Positions 30,386-39,592 of a stretch of DNA of 64,000 bases are shown piece by piece (position 1 is the first letter of the stretch; each line of letters opens with the position of its first letter). The notes under the pieces are model-generated. The model had not been told where the DNA came from and did not search any database. It saw nothing but the letters and a program-made list of their open reading frames with translations. A program made the position numbers and the translations under genes. Source of the stretch: Hippopus hippopus (taxonomy: Eukaryota; Mollusca; Bivalvia; Cardiida; Cardiidae); the NCBI GenBank assembly GCA_946811185.2, contig OX328110.1:12628516-12692515 (forward strand), written 5' to 3'.

Positions 30386-30653
30386 ACCCCTTATATCGCG
30401 GTGGCCAGTGCACCTATCCATACTTTCGTGGATTTTCTTTTACCAGTACTTCGCACAATATTCTTTCCAATCTACTGGCTGCTGTCCCACATAACTATTA
30501 TCGAAACAATGGTCAGCGAGTAGAGAGGAATGAATTCTGTCGCAATGACTATCATCAATACTCAGAAAGAAATTGGCTGAGCCGAGGATCGAACCAGCGA
30601 CTCAGTGTTCTCAAGTCCTGCACGCTACTGACTAAGCTACCGGGGACTCAACA
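30386..30653 (-). mobile_element. SINE S1, tail end truncated
   Basis: ATATCGCGGTGGCCAGTGCA, GTACTTCGCACAATATTCTT, then a head with GAGGATCGAACCAGCGAC and GCTACCGGGGACTC. The frame across it is not a gene. Confidence 0.85.
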
Positions 30654-30655
30654 TT

Positions 30656-31088
30656 TCCTGTACAGATTTTACAAATACAGATAAGAATTTATGAAGTCAC
30701 AGATTTTTTGTTCATTTTGATCAATTGTTCGATTGTCGATTTTATTTACGAAATATTATTTATGCGGGTTTTTTCGGCGAAATTCTAATTTTGTATGTTT
30801 TATTCTGATCAATTATTTGTAGTAAAAATGAGAAAACGGGATCATAAATTACGAGATAGGTATTTTGATCTAACTTATATTTTCAATAACTCTTAACTTT
30901 TTACATACAATTTTTATTTTCGTCTGCTGATCGCTCGTGAAAGTGTTGTGACAGAGAGGGAAACTGCTATTTTCGAGCGATTTCTACTTTTGTCATAAAG
31001 TTTTCATTGTATTAAAGTAGTTAACCTTGGTTTTCATCTGATTGTTTCAATTTTGATTGAGCATTTAACATGTCTGCGTCCAGTTTGT
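30656..31088. other. No feature recognised
   Basis: AT-rich, no placed repeat and no coding signal. Confidence 0.5.
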
Positions 31089-31092
31089 TTAA

Positions 31093-31297
31093 CCCTGATC
31101 CTGCTAAGTAACTAAAATAAATCTTTTAAGCCAGTAGTAAAAAGAACAGATTTTGATATTTCAAAGGTAAGTTCTTAGGAGAAATATCTCCTAATCGGAC
31201 AGTGCAGATCCAAGATCAGATTGCACGTTCTGTGCAGTCTGAACTTGATCTACACCGTCCGCAAAACGTCCTTGAGTCGCGCTTAGCAGCCTGAGAG
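31093..31297 (+). mobile_element. MITE A, complete
   Basis: TTAA (31089-31092) CCCTGATCCTGCTAAGTA on the left is close to the inferred family end. Hairpin CGGACAGTGCAGATCC; right end TTAGCAGCCTGAGAG with TTCA in place of TTAA. Confidence 0.9.
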
Positions 31298-31512
31298 TTC
31301 AGAATGTAAACCATCATCGAAAATACACGTAATATTCCTCGGTACGACGACAACAAATACTCATCTCAAAATACTGTAGGAAAAGGATCGGTTTTTCTTT
31401 TATTTGAATTTAGTTAATGAAGCATAATAATATAGAAAAACATTATACTTAATGCTATAGTACTTCGAAAATAGGAAACATTGAGGTGTACGACAGAAAC
31501 TGTTGTTGATGT

Positions 31513-31816
31513 TCCTGTTGTTGTATGGTGTTTAGCACCGTTTTCAACATTATTTTAGTCATATTGCGGCGGCCAGTGCACGTATTCATGCTTTCCTGGA
31601 GTTTCTGATATACGAGTACATGTATTTCGTAAATAGTCTTCCAAAGCTACTGGCTGCTTTCCCACAGAATCATCGTCGAAAAATGAACAACGCTGAGAGA
31701 GGAATGAATCGTTGTGACTACCTTTAATCCTGGGAAAGAAATTTGCCCAGCTTGGGATTCGATCCAGCGATCCCCTGTTCTCCAGTCCTGTATGCTACCG
31801 ACTGCGCTACCGAGGT
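31513..31816 (-). mobile_element. SINE S1, near full length
   Basis: GTTGTTGTATGGTGTTTAGC, GCGGCGGCCAGTGCACGTAT, a head with GGGATTCGATCC and GCGCTACCGAGG. The reverse frame here is spurious. Confidence 0.88.
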
Positions 31817-32054
31817 CCGAGATGACGAAGAGGGTGGTGGACATTTAAAATACTGTTCACTGATTGGTCAACTTAAGAATTACTGTTCAGTGATTGGTTA
31901 ATCACTGAATTCAACGAACGACGGCGATCGTTCAAGATGAGCGAATACACCTTTCTCTTCTAAAAGTATTCAAAGCTATGAAAATTTAACTTACAATTTC
32001 TTTCAATTAATTATTAACATTCAGGGAAGTGAGTTAATGAAAATTAGCATTTAA

Positions 32055-32135
32055 CTCTTTACCACACAATCCTGAGTTTTGACGACCCTAAGAGAGAAAG
32101 CTTTTGAAAACATTGTGGAAAAAGAAGAAAATGCA
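32055..32135 (+). mobile_element. MITE B, left arm only
   Basis: TTAA (32051-32054) CTCTTTACCACACAATCC, through AAAACATTGTGG and GAAGAAAATGCA, then breaks into unrelated sequence with CACGTG and CACGTGAC motifs. Confidence 0.8.
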
Positions 32136-32424
32136 TGTTGTTATGGAATTTAAGCGTTATTAGTCACGTGCCAGTCACGTGACATTCCACAATGCTTTGT
32201 TGATTTCTGGCGCTAAATCTCAAAATATCTTAAGAGGCTACGTAGCCTTTTAAGGGAACACTATCAAAAACAATTTTTCCGTAATTTTATGATTCTTAAT
32301 TATTGATAATTTGCATATTTTTTTTCTGATAAATTTCAGTGATATATATATATATTTTAATTTGGTGAGATGTGAAAAATCTAAATACCCACCTTTAAGG
32401 ACTTAATTCAGTTATCTAATATTT

Positions 32425-32667
32425 GAGCAATGCTCTATCAAAAGGGGGCTTAATACATCTCCGTGATGCATGATTCCAAGCATGTCATTACATTGGTCAT
32501 GGATCCGTAAAGTCCATTTTTTCTAACAACTGAATCATGAGAAAACTGTACGAAATTGACCAATATCAAAAACCTTCGGCCAAGGTCAGCCTGTGTTGAC
32601 CGCACAGGCTGACCTGGGTCGATATTTTTGCAGATGCATTAAGCCTCCTTTTCACAGAGCGTGGTTC
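32425..32667 (+). mobile_element. MITE C with ATTT duplication
   Basis: GAGCAATGCTCTATCAAAAG to GAGCGTGGTTC. ATTT at 32421-32424 and 32668-32671. Core GTCAGCCTGTGTTGACCGCA. Confidence 0.9.
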
Positions 32668-32739
32668 ATTTGTTTGTGTGTTTTTTTTTTCTGTGTTTCC
32701 TTGTCGAAATGACACATTTTTACGAAATCATCATGACTG

Positions 32740-33146
32740 CTTGCAGTCTTTTTCGGTCTGATCTTGGTCTACACAGTCCGTGGAAATACATTGAGTCTCG
32801 TGATTGTTTATGATTGTATGATTATATGGTGTTTAACGCCGTTTTCAACATTATTTCAGTTATATTGCGGCGGCCAGTGCACCTAACCATGCTTTCCTGG
32901 AGACTCTTTTACCAGTACTCCGTACAATTTTCTTTCCAAACCACTGGCTGCTTTCCCACATAACCATCGTCGAGACAATGGTCAGCGGTGGGAGAGGAAT
33001 GAATTCTGTCGCATTGACTACCATCAATCCTCGGAGAGAAATTGGCCGGGCCAGGGATCGAACTCACGACCCTCTGTTCTCAAGTGCAGCACCCAACCGA
33101 CTGAGCTACCGGGGCTCGGCTTGAGTCACGCGAAGCAGCCAAGGGT
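32740..33146 (+). mobile_element. MITE A, split by a SINE S1
   Basis: GCTTGCAGTCTTTTTCGGTC, TGATCTTGGTCTACACAGTC and CGTGGAAATACATTGAGTC before the SINE; TTGAGTCACGCGAAGCAGCC and AAGGGTTGAA after it. The left stem is truncated. Confidence 0.75.
32804..33120 (-). mobile_element. SINE S1 nested in a MITE A
   Basis: Full length, GATTATATGGTGTTTAACGC to GAGCTACCGGGGCTCGGC. Target duplication TTGAGTCTCGTGA (32791-32803) and TTGAGTCACGCGA (33121-33133), 11 of 13 bases equal. Confidence 0.93.
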
Positions 33147-33511
33147 TGAATTCACTTATCAAGTATCTTTTCGTACTTTCTTTGTTTCCTCGTTAAAATG
33201 ACACATTTTTGCGAAACAGTCAAGATTGCTCGCAAATTAGGGGCACAGTTTAACACAATTTACACCTCTATACATACAAAAAAATTACCAATTGGGGACA
33301 CAAATGACCGCTCCAACTTTAATCCTTTTATCGCATTAACACTCCATAAAAGGATAAATTTAAATTGGGCAACACGTAAGAATTCTCTCACACCTTGTCG
33401 CAAGACGATCAAATAAGCTATTTTACACAAGGTGTCGAAGCCATATTGTTGTGTTTATTTACGTTTTCATTGACGCGTTACATAATGGTGTCATCTTGCC
33501 ATTTTCAATAA

Positions 33512-33770
33512 GAGCAATACTCTATAAAAAGGGGGCTTAATGCATCTGCGAAAAGTATCGTTCCAGGTCAGCCTGCGCAGTCCGCGCAGGCTGACCTGGA
33601 CCGCAACTTTTCGCTATTGGTCAATTTTCAGCATGTCCAAGGAATGGTCTACTTCATGATCTAGTCGGTTTTTAGACAAATGGATTTTATGAATTTATAA
33701 TTAAATGATGATTTCCTTGGTACAATGCAATACGGAGTTCCATTAAGCCTCCTTTTGCCAGATCATGGTC
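33512..33770 (-). mobile_element. MITE C
   Basis: GAGCAATACTCTATAAAAAG to GATCATGGTC. Core GTCAGCCTGCGCAGTCCGCG forms a perfect stem of over 20 bp. Confidence 0.9.
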
Positions 33771-33899
33771 TTATATATAAATGTTTTCCGCCTTAATGTC
33801 TAGTTTGAACTATTGCTTACAGCGAAACCTTAGTAATTCATACACGAGTATATACCTGTAGAATAAAGCAGGGATCGTAGCTGCATCTTATATTTTCGA

Positions 33900-34120
33900 C
33901 CCCTTAAGATCTACTGCCCCTTAGTCATCGATAAACATCGACGTTTTCGTAAAGGCTATTCGGACAGTCTCGGCAGCTTCCGTCTTTTAATATGAGAGTT
34001 AGGGGCCGTAGACTCACTAACTCATCGGTAACTATCGTGTAACATCGATGTTTTCGTAAAGACTAATCGGCCAATCTCGGCAGCTTCCGTCTTTTAATAT
34101 GAGAGGTAGGGGCCGTAGAC
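33900..34120 (-). mobile_element. Element F, dimer
   Basis: Two units in direct order, ending at 34013 and 34120 (107 bp apart), each with CGTTTTCGTAAAG, TCTCGGCAGCTTCCGTCTTT and TAGGGGCCGTAGAC. The junction reads GTAGACTCACTAACTCATCG. The dimer at 39868 has almost the same junction. Confidence 0.85.
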
Positions 34121-34284
34121 CTTAAAATATTGTTTCAAGTTATCAGTATACTATATACGTATTACGAAAAAAAAACTTGAAAGCACAGTTTCCTGTGGCA
34201 CACTCAACTAAAACAAAAAAAAAAAGCTTTTATAAAAAAAAAGACAGACGTCATAAGACGTACTGGAATATGAATATTGAACAT

Positions 34285-34515
34285 TTTTTATGCTTTTAAC
34301 CAGCATTTTCTTATTTTCCGATAATGTTTTCAACAATCGTCGTCAATAAATGCTTTCAATATGAATTTGTAATCTGATGAAGGTGTAATATGTTGAAAGC
34401 ATTCTTTCTCCACACTGTTTTTGCCCCTTAAGAAAACAGACCGGTCATTTAAATATTGTGAAATGTGTCGTCTGCAAATGCTTTGAAATTGGATTAGTCT
34501 AAAGCTTAGTGGTCC
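34285..34515 (+). mobile_element. MITE B, rearranged
   Basis: AACCAGCATTTTCTTATTTT and CCGATAATGTTTTCAACAAT, then an extra AATAAATGCTTTCAATATGA, then GTCGTCTGCAAATGCTTTGA and TTAGTGGTCCAG. The left stem is lost. Confidence 0.65.
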
Positions 34516-34657
34516 AGACAAGACGAAGTACCCTGTCAAGACAAACAAACAAACAAAAAGGGGGGGGAACTTAGCTCTTTTTCCAGACAGTGAAGTTTAG
34601 AACACACCAGGGTTCATGGCAGAAACTGAAAAAAATCCTCTTTCCATACGATATAAG

Positions 34658-34849
34658 CAGAGCTCCAGATAAGAGGGAGTGATGATATTCTAAAATCATT
34701 ATTTCTCTTCGAAACCCTATGTTATGGGTACTCATTAGAATCGTCTCGATGAGACGATTCTAATGAGTACCCACACAATAGGGTTTAATGGAGAATAATT
34801 AATATTTTCAATTTTGAAATCAAAATCACTCCCTCTATCTGGAGCTCTG
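34658..34849. mobile_element. Element P, hAT-like MITE
   Basis: CAGAGCTCCAGATAAGAGGG to CCCTCTATCTGGAGCTCTG, 192 bp, with TATAAG on both sides. A perfect centre (GAATCGTCTCGATGAGACGA) sits between GGGTACTCATTA and TAATGAGTACCC. CAGAG ends fit hAT; the visible duplication is 6 bp, short of the hAT norm of 8. Confidence 0.82.
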
Positions 34850-34915
34850 TATAAGAATGGAAAACTTTGTAGGAAATAAAGCTACTGCATGTAATATGCA
34901 ATGATTCCTCTTAAC

Positions 34916-35100
34916 TGTTTATCAAACAATCACTGGTTTTCACGACTCTGGAAAGGAAGGCTTTTGAAAACATTGTGGAAAAAGGAGAAAATGCTGGTAA
35001 CCAGCATTTTCTCCTTTTCCCACAGTGTTTTCTACCCTATCAAAGACAGTGATCATCATTTGAGCTACATTTAATTTGTCATCTGTTAAAGCTTCATTTT
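34916..35100 (+). mobile_element. MITE B, right end lost
   Basis: TTAA (34912-34915) CTGTTTATCAAACAATCAC; perfect core with GCTGGTAACCAGC; stops at TTTGTCATCTGTTAAAGC where element L begins. Confidence 0.88.
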
Positions 35101-35650
35101 CTTAAGCCGTTTCCGGATTTCGCGTCAGAATTTCACAGAGGTTTGTGGGATTGTCACGTGACCAGTAGTAGGGATGGGATCGTGTTCTGATGGCTGCAAG
35201 ATTGCACAGATCATGACGGATAAAAAAGACAGTTCAAGTTTTGGAGGCCTTCAAAGGAATCGCTGTTGTCGTTTCCGGTTTTAACTCTTTACCAAACAAT
35301 AAAAATTTGGCCAAATTGAAAGCATTTGCCGACGACAAAACAAATGTGACTCAAAAATTGAAACTTGACTTTAGAAGAGTAGAAAACATTGTGGGAAAAG
35401 GAGAAAATGCTGGTTACCAGCATTTTCTCCTTTTCCCACAATGTTTTCAGAAGGCTTCTTCCTCTCGGTCGTAAAAACCAGGGATTGTTTGGTAAAGGGT
35501 TAAATGAGGACAATTCCTTGAGTTTTTCTATCCCTTACACCATAAATATTAGTAATTTATCTATGTTTACACAGCTGAGCCATTCTACACTCTTTCAAGT
35601 TTTTAACAGCGTTTTTCTACCTACCTAAAAGGATGTATCTTTAAAAGCAA
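35101..35650 (+). mobile_element. Element L, split by a MITE B
   Basis: GGCTGCAAGATTGCACAGAT, TTGGAGGCCTTCAAAGGAAT, CGCTGTTGTCGTTTCCGGTT, then the inserted B, then ATGAGGACAATTCCTTGAG, GTTTACACAGCTGAGCCATT and GGATGTATCTTTAA. Confidence 0.85.
35285..35499 (-). mobile_element. MITE B with verified TTAA target duplication
   Basis: CTCTTTACCAAACAATAAAA to GGGATTGTTTGGTAAAGGG with TTAA at 35281-35284 and 35500-35503. The uninterrupted L at 24780 has a single TTAA at this point (24967-24970). Central palindrome over 60 bp. Confidence 0.96.
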
Positions 35651-35711
35651 CATTAAACTCTAAACGAACAGAGTTAAGTTTAAGGATTTAAACAACGCTT
35701 AAAAGAGTCGG

Positions 35712-36118
35712 TAGGGTCCTGCCTAGCTCAGCGTTGATAGGACAGGGTTCACAATTTTGAGGTACCGAGTTCGATCCTCGTTCGAAGCGTTTGGTACGTA
35801 GGCTAGCCACTTCAGAGCCCTGGCCTAGTGTTGGTGAAATCCATTGCTCGAATTGACCAACCACTTTTGATAACACTTTGAGTGTAATTCTCAGGGATTT
35901 TCCATAATTCTAAGTAACACATTTTCTGATTGGCTAAACAAAATGACTTAACCAATCATAAACCGCCTCACTTTCTAAATCAAGAAATAGACTCAGACTG
36001 CAATTTTAAAATGATTGGTGTAAACAGGCCGAGGAATCACATTCACAAGTAAGCTGTTGTCGTTATACGTCTGAAATAATGTTGAAAGCGGCGTAAAACA
36101 CCATTCAATAAATCAATC
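35712..36118 (+). mobile_element. SINE S2, full length, split by an element E
   Basis: Head GGGTCCTGCCTAGCTCAGCG with B box GAGTTCGATCCTC, then GCCCTGGCCTAGTGTTGGTG; after the insert, CACATTCACAAGTAAGCTGT and CTGAAATAATGTTGAAAGCG plus CAATAAATCAATC. It shows what complete S2 looks like. Confidence 0.85.
35886..36034. mobile_element. Element E nested in a SINE
   Basis: TTCTCAGGGATTTTCCATAA, AGTAACACATTTTCTGATTG, palindrome centre GGCTAAACAAAATGACTTAACC, and AATGATTGGTGTAAACAGGC at the far end. Confidence 0.75.
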
Positions 36119-36198
36119 TGCACAAGGTCGACACTTGATAGAAACGAGCCGCTTTCTGTTAAAAAAAAAAAACAAATGAAAAATAAGAAATTTCATTT

Positions 36199-36419
36199 GC
36201 TACCAAAGGACAAAATTTTAGACTCAACCAAATTCAGAGCATTTGCAGACGACAAATTAATTATGGGCCAAAAATAGTACTTCTCTCTGATGAAAGAGTT
36301 GACAATGTTGTGAGAAATGGAGAAAATGCTGGTAACCAGCATTTTCTCCTTTTCCCACAATGTTTTCAAAGGCATTTATTTCTCACGATCGTTTAAACTT
36401 GGTATCGTTCGGTAAAGGG
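36199..36419 (-). mobile_element. MITE B
   Basis: GCTACCAAAGGACAAAATTT, CAGAGCATTTGCAGACGACA, perfect core centre GCTGGTAACCAGC, and ATCGTTCGGTAAAGGG before TTAA (36420-36423). Two SINEs follow in its flank. Confidence 0.92.
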
Positions 36420-36423
36420 TTAA

Positions 36424-36744
36424 ATTGATTGATTGACTGTATGGTGTTTAACGCCGTTTCTAGCATTTTTACATTTATATAGCGTCGACCAGTGCACCTA
36501 TCAATACTTTCCTGGAGGTTCTTTTACCATTGCTTCCCGCGATCGATACTCTTCCCAAACCATGGGCTGCTTTTCCATACAACCGTCGTCGAAACAATGA
36601 TTCAGCGGTGAGAGAGGAATGAATCTTTTTGAATCTACTTTCATCAATCCTATAGGAAAGAGATTGGCCGAGCTGGGGATTCGAACCCATCGACCCCCTG
36701 CTGTCATGTCCTGTACGCTACCGACTCCGCCACCGGGGCTCGGC
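36424..36744 (-). mobile_element. SINE S1, first of a pair
   Basis: ATTGATTGATTGACTGTATG tail to GCCACCGGGGCTCGGC head. Flanked by GGTAAAGGGTTAAA (36411) and GGTAAAAGGGTAAAA (36745). Confidence 0.93.
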
Positions 36745-36763
36745 GGTAAAAGGGTAAAAATTG

Positions 36764-37080
36764 ATTGTATTGATTCATTGTATGGTGTTTAACGCCGTTT
36801 TCAACATTATTTCAGTTATAACGCCGCGGCCAGTGCACTTATCCATGCTTTCCAGGAGTTTCTCTACCAGTACTTTGCATGATATCTTTCCTAAGCCATG
36901 GCTCCTTTTCCAAATAACTGTCATCGAAACAATGATTCAGCGGTGAGAGCGGAATGAATACTGTGGCAGTGACTATCGTCAATCCAAGGAAAGAAACTGG
37001 CCGAGCTGGGGATCGAACTCAGCGACCCCCTCCCTGTCCTCAAGTCCTGCACGCTACCCACTGCGCTACCGGGGCTCGGC
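36764..37080 (-). mobile_element. SINE S1, second of a pair
   Basis: Tail GATTGTATTGATTCATTGTA to head GCTACCGGGGCTCGGC. It shares the flank at 36745 with its neighbour and has a third copy, GGTAAAGAAATGG, at 37081. Confidence 0.93.
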
Positions 37081-37329
37081 GGTAAAGAAATGGTGAAAAT
37101 GTTTAGGTAGAATGAGAAGGGGGGAGGAGTCACAAAAAAAAACCCCGTTGTTTATTGCCAAACGTTTGTATGTAAATGACTTGCATTAAGGATTAGATTT
37201 TTTCGGGTTAGTTTTCTCTATACAGTCGAGTCAGGTCGCACGCCTACCTTCCCACATCGGTACCTAAAATACTGCAGACGGCTTCAAGTCATTTACCTTA
37301 GACAGACGATTTTTTTTTTTGGTCGTTTA

Positions 37330-37435
37330 ATGTCTGGTAGCAGACGACATTTTGAAAACATTGTTGGCAAAAAAGGAGAAATTGCTCGGAACGAGCAATT
37401 TCTCCTTTTTTGCCAACAATGTTTTCATTAATTTT
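37330..37435. mobile_element. B-like hairpin, GAAATTGCT variant, intact
   Basis: TTTTGAAAACATTGTTGGCA, AAAAAAGGAGAAATTGCTCG, then GGAACGAGCAATTTCTCCTT and GCCAACAATGTTTTC. A perfect palindrome of about 85 bp whose centre differs from standard B. Relatives at 18940 and 45430. Confidence 0.75.
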
Positions 37436-37920
37436 TGTCAATAATATTTTCATAATTAACGTAGTCGTGAGCTGAATCTTAATTTCGTGTTATCTATATA
37501 TAACAAGGATGGGATATCATTAATTCAAACTTTCGTCTGCCAACAATTTGTTTTAGGGAGGTAAACTCGCCAAAGTAACGTATCTATCTATACGGTATAG
37601 CAGACGGTACAAAATAATCGTATGGGAAATATATTAGAACTATAACTTTTCACGTGTTTACGGAAGAAAGAAAAAAAAAACACTTTGAGGTGTGTAGGTT
37701 TTTTTTTGCTCGTTCGTGTCGTGCTGTTGAATTCCAATATACGAGTGCGAAAATTGGATTGGAATTGTTTTTTTTATTCCAAGAGATTTACTTACTATCA
37801 GTAAGGATTGAATTTCAAGGTATTTATATCATTTATTTTTCTTATTATTATATTATTCTGGCATCGTTTGATGATCGATTAGCAAATGGGTTGGTCGATA
37901 AATTGATTGATTGATTGATT
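37436..37920. other. No feature recognised
   Basis: AT-rich, with A10 and T9 runs and ATTGATTGATTGATT at its right edge belonging to the next SINE. The open frame at 37654-37914 has no protein-like pattern. Confidence 0.45.
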
Positions 37921-38375
37921 ACAAGGGGTTTTATGCCACTTTCAGTATTATTTCATTGCCCGGCCGGGTAGCTCAGTGGTTAGCGTATCTGACTCGTGAT
38001 CTAGAGGTTGCGGGTTCGATACTTGGTTGCGGCGAACTTTCTTTCCGGCCATTTTTGGCCTCTCACCTCTGATGCATGTGAGAAAAGTAGTCAGTGGTTT
38101 TGGAAAGAAAGTTGTGTCAGTACTGGTGTGAGAAAGCCAGGAAACACATGGGTGCGTCACTGACCGCCGTGATATGACCTAAATGGCGTTAAACTCCAAT
38201 ACAAACAAAACAAATTATTTCAGTCATATAACGGCGACAGCTCATTTAGTCAGGTGCCTCTTGGGTTTCACCTGCGTTAGGTTGAGGCTCTGGGGGTTGT
38301 TGCCAAAGGACACTCCGACAAAACCTCAGAGCCTCGGGTAGGGATCGAACATGTTACCTCCGGATCGCAAATTTT
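37905..38375 (-). mobile_element. SINE S2, split by SINE S4
   Basis: TTGATTGATTGATTACAAGG and TTTTATGCCACTTTCAGTAT on the left; CAGTCATATAACGGCGACAG, GTTGAGGCTCTGGGGGTTG and GGATCGAACATGTTACC on the right. Confidence 0.82.
37956..38213 (+). mobile_element. SINE S4, full length with 9-bp target duplication
   Basis: Head GCCCGGCCGGGTAGCTCAGT with B box GGTTCGATAC, body TTTCCGGCCATTTTTGGCCT and CCAGGAAACACATGGGTGCG, tail GATATGACCTAAATGGCGTT plus CAAACAAAACAA. ATTATTTCA at 37947-37955 and 38214-38222. The only S4 copy seen here. Confidence 0.94.
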
Positions 38376-38416
38376 ACATTTCCCCATTTAAACATGAGGA
38401 TCTCTCTCATTGTTTA

Positions 38417-38624
38417 CCCCTAGAGCGATAGACCCGGTTTTACCCACTTTTGTTGACAGTGTAGATCAAGATCAGACTGCACGGAACGTGCAGTCTGATC
38501 TTGGATCTACACTGTCCGATATATTTTTACAATATTCTTGTCGACAAAACCGTGGAATTTCAATATTTTGGCAGTGTTTCTTAGTTGAAAAGAGTCCATT
38601 CCATTTACTCGAAACTGTCGGGGT
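38417..38624 (-). mobile_element. MITE A
   Basis: ACCCCTAGAGCGATAG left end, hairpin TTGACAGTGTAGATCAAGAT to GATCTACACTGTCCG, then worn left-arm sequence (AATATTTTGGCAGTGTTTC) and GGGGTTTAA. Confidence 0.82.
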
Positions 38625-38657
38625 TTAAAGGGGTGTTTACTAGGGTTTTTTAAAAAT

Positions 38658-39181
38658 TAATCATGCTGAGTGAAATGGGGTGTCAAATGTATCTGCAAAC
38701 AACTATCGACCCAGGTCAGCCTGCACGATCTGCGCAAGCCGACCAGAGTTGAAACTTTCTGCCATTACAAAATCTCCTGCATGTTCAAGGACCATTTTAC
38801 CTCAAGATCCAACCAGTCGTTAGATAAAATTGATTTTATAGATGAGCCATGCTCTGGCAAAAGGGAGCTTAGTGTCTCTTCCGTGATCCATTATACCAAG
38901 CAAGCTATCACGTAATCATGGATCCATAACAGCTACTGTTTTTAATAGCAGACTGGATCATGATGTAAACTGGTCCTTGTATTCACAGAAAATTTACCAA
39001 TAGCGAAAAGTTTCGGCCCTGGTCAGCCTGCGCGGACTGCGCAGGCTGACCTGGGTCGATACTTTTCGCAGATGCATTAAGCCCCTTTTTCTCAGAGCAT
39101 AGCTCAGATCCATAATTATATTATGACTTGCTTCGTATAATGCATTAAGAAGGTGCATTAAACCCTATATTGCCAGAGCAG
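38658..39181 (-). mobile_element. MITE C, split by another MITE C
   Basis: ATCATGCTGAGTGAAATGGG, core GTCAGCCTGCACGATCTGCG, AAATTGATTTTATAGAT; then after the insert AGATCCATAATTATATTATG, ACTTGCTTCGTATAATGC and TTGCCAGAGCAG. Confidence 0.88.
38844..39105 (+). mobile_element. MITE C nested in a MITE C
   Basis: GAGCCATGCTCTGGCAAAAG to GCATAGCTC with AGAT on both sides (38840-38843, 39106-39109). Core GCCTGCGCGGACTGCGCAGG is perfect, while the host C core is eroded, so the nested copy is clearly the younger. Confidence 0.95.
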
Positions 39182-39343
39182 TTACTTTTATAATGCATGC
39201 ATAAAATATTAAGTTGAAATTTGAAGGCAAATTAATATTTAATTGGCCATACTTAACTAGCTTCATTTACGTACCTTTCTTTATGCATCCTATAGCCAAT
39301 AAACAAACTTTTTTTTTCTTCCAGAACTATGGTTATTGCTTAA

Positions 39344-39562
39344 CGCTTTACCACAAAATTCCGACTTTTAACACCCTGAAAAAGAAAGCTTTTCAAAAAC
39401 TTGTGAAAAAAAGGGGAAAATTCTGGAAACCAGCATTTTCTCCTTTCATCACAATGTTTCTACCCTTTTATGAACAAATTTCAAATTTTAAGTCAAACTT
39501 ATTTTGTCGTCTGCAAATGCTTTCAACTTGGACATGTCCAAAATTTGTAGTTTGGTAAAGAG
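39344..39562 (+). mobile_element. MITE B, complete
   Basis: TTAA at 39340-39343 and 39563-39566. CGCTTTACCACAAAATTCCG to TTTGTAGTTTGGTAAAGAG. The core has drifted (GGGGAAAATTCTGGAAACC). Confidence 0.92.
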
Positions 39563-39592
39563 TTAATTTGGGTCAATTTAGTCTGACTGTAA

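Noticed and set aside
33198..33416. 72-codon frame
   Set aside because: Starts in a duplicated non-coding segment; no family recognised and no splice signals.
35712..35785. Possible tRNA gene at GGGTCCTGCCTAGCTCAGCG
   Set aside because: Followed by the S2 body and tail, so it is a SINE head.
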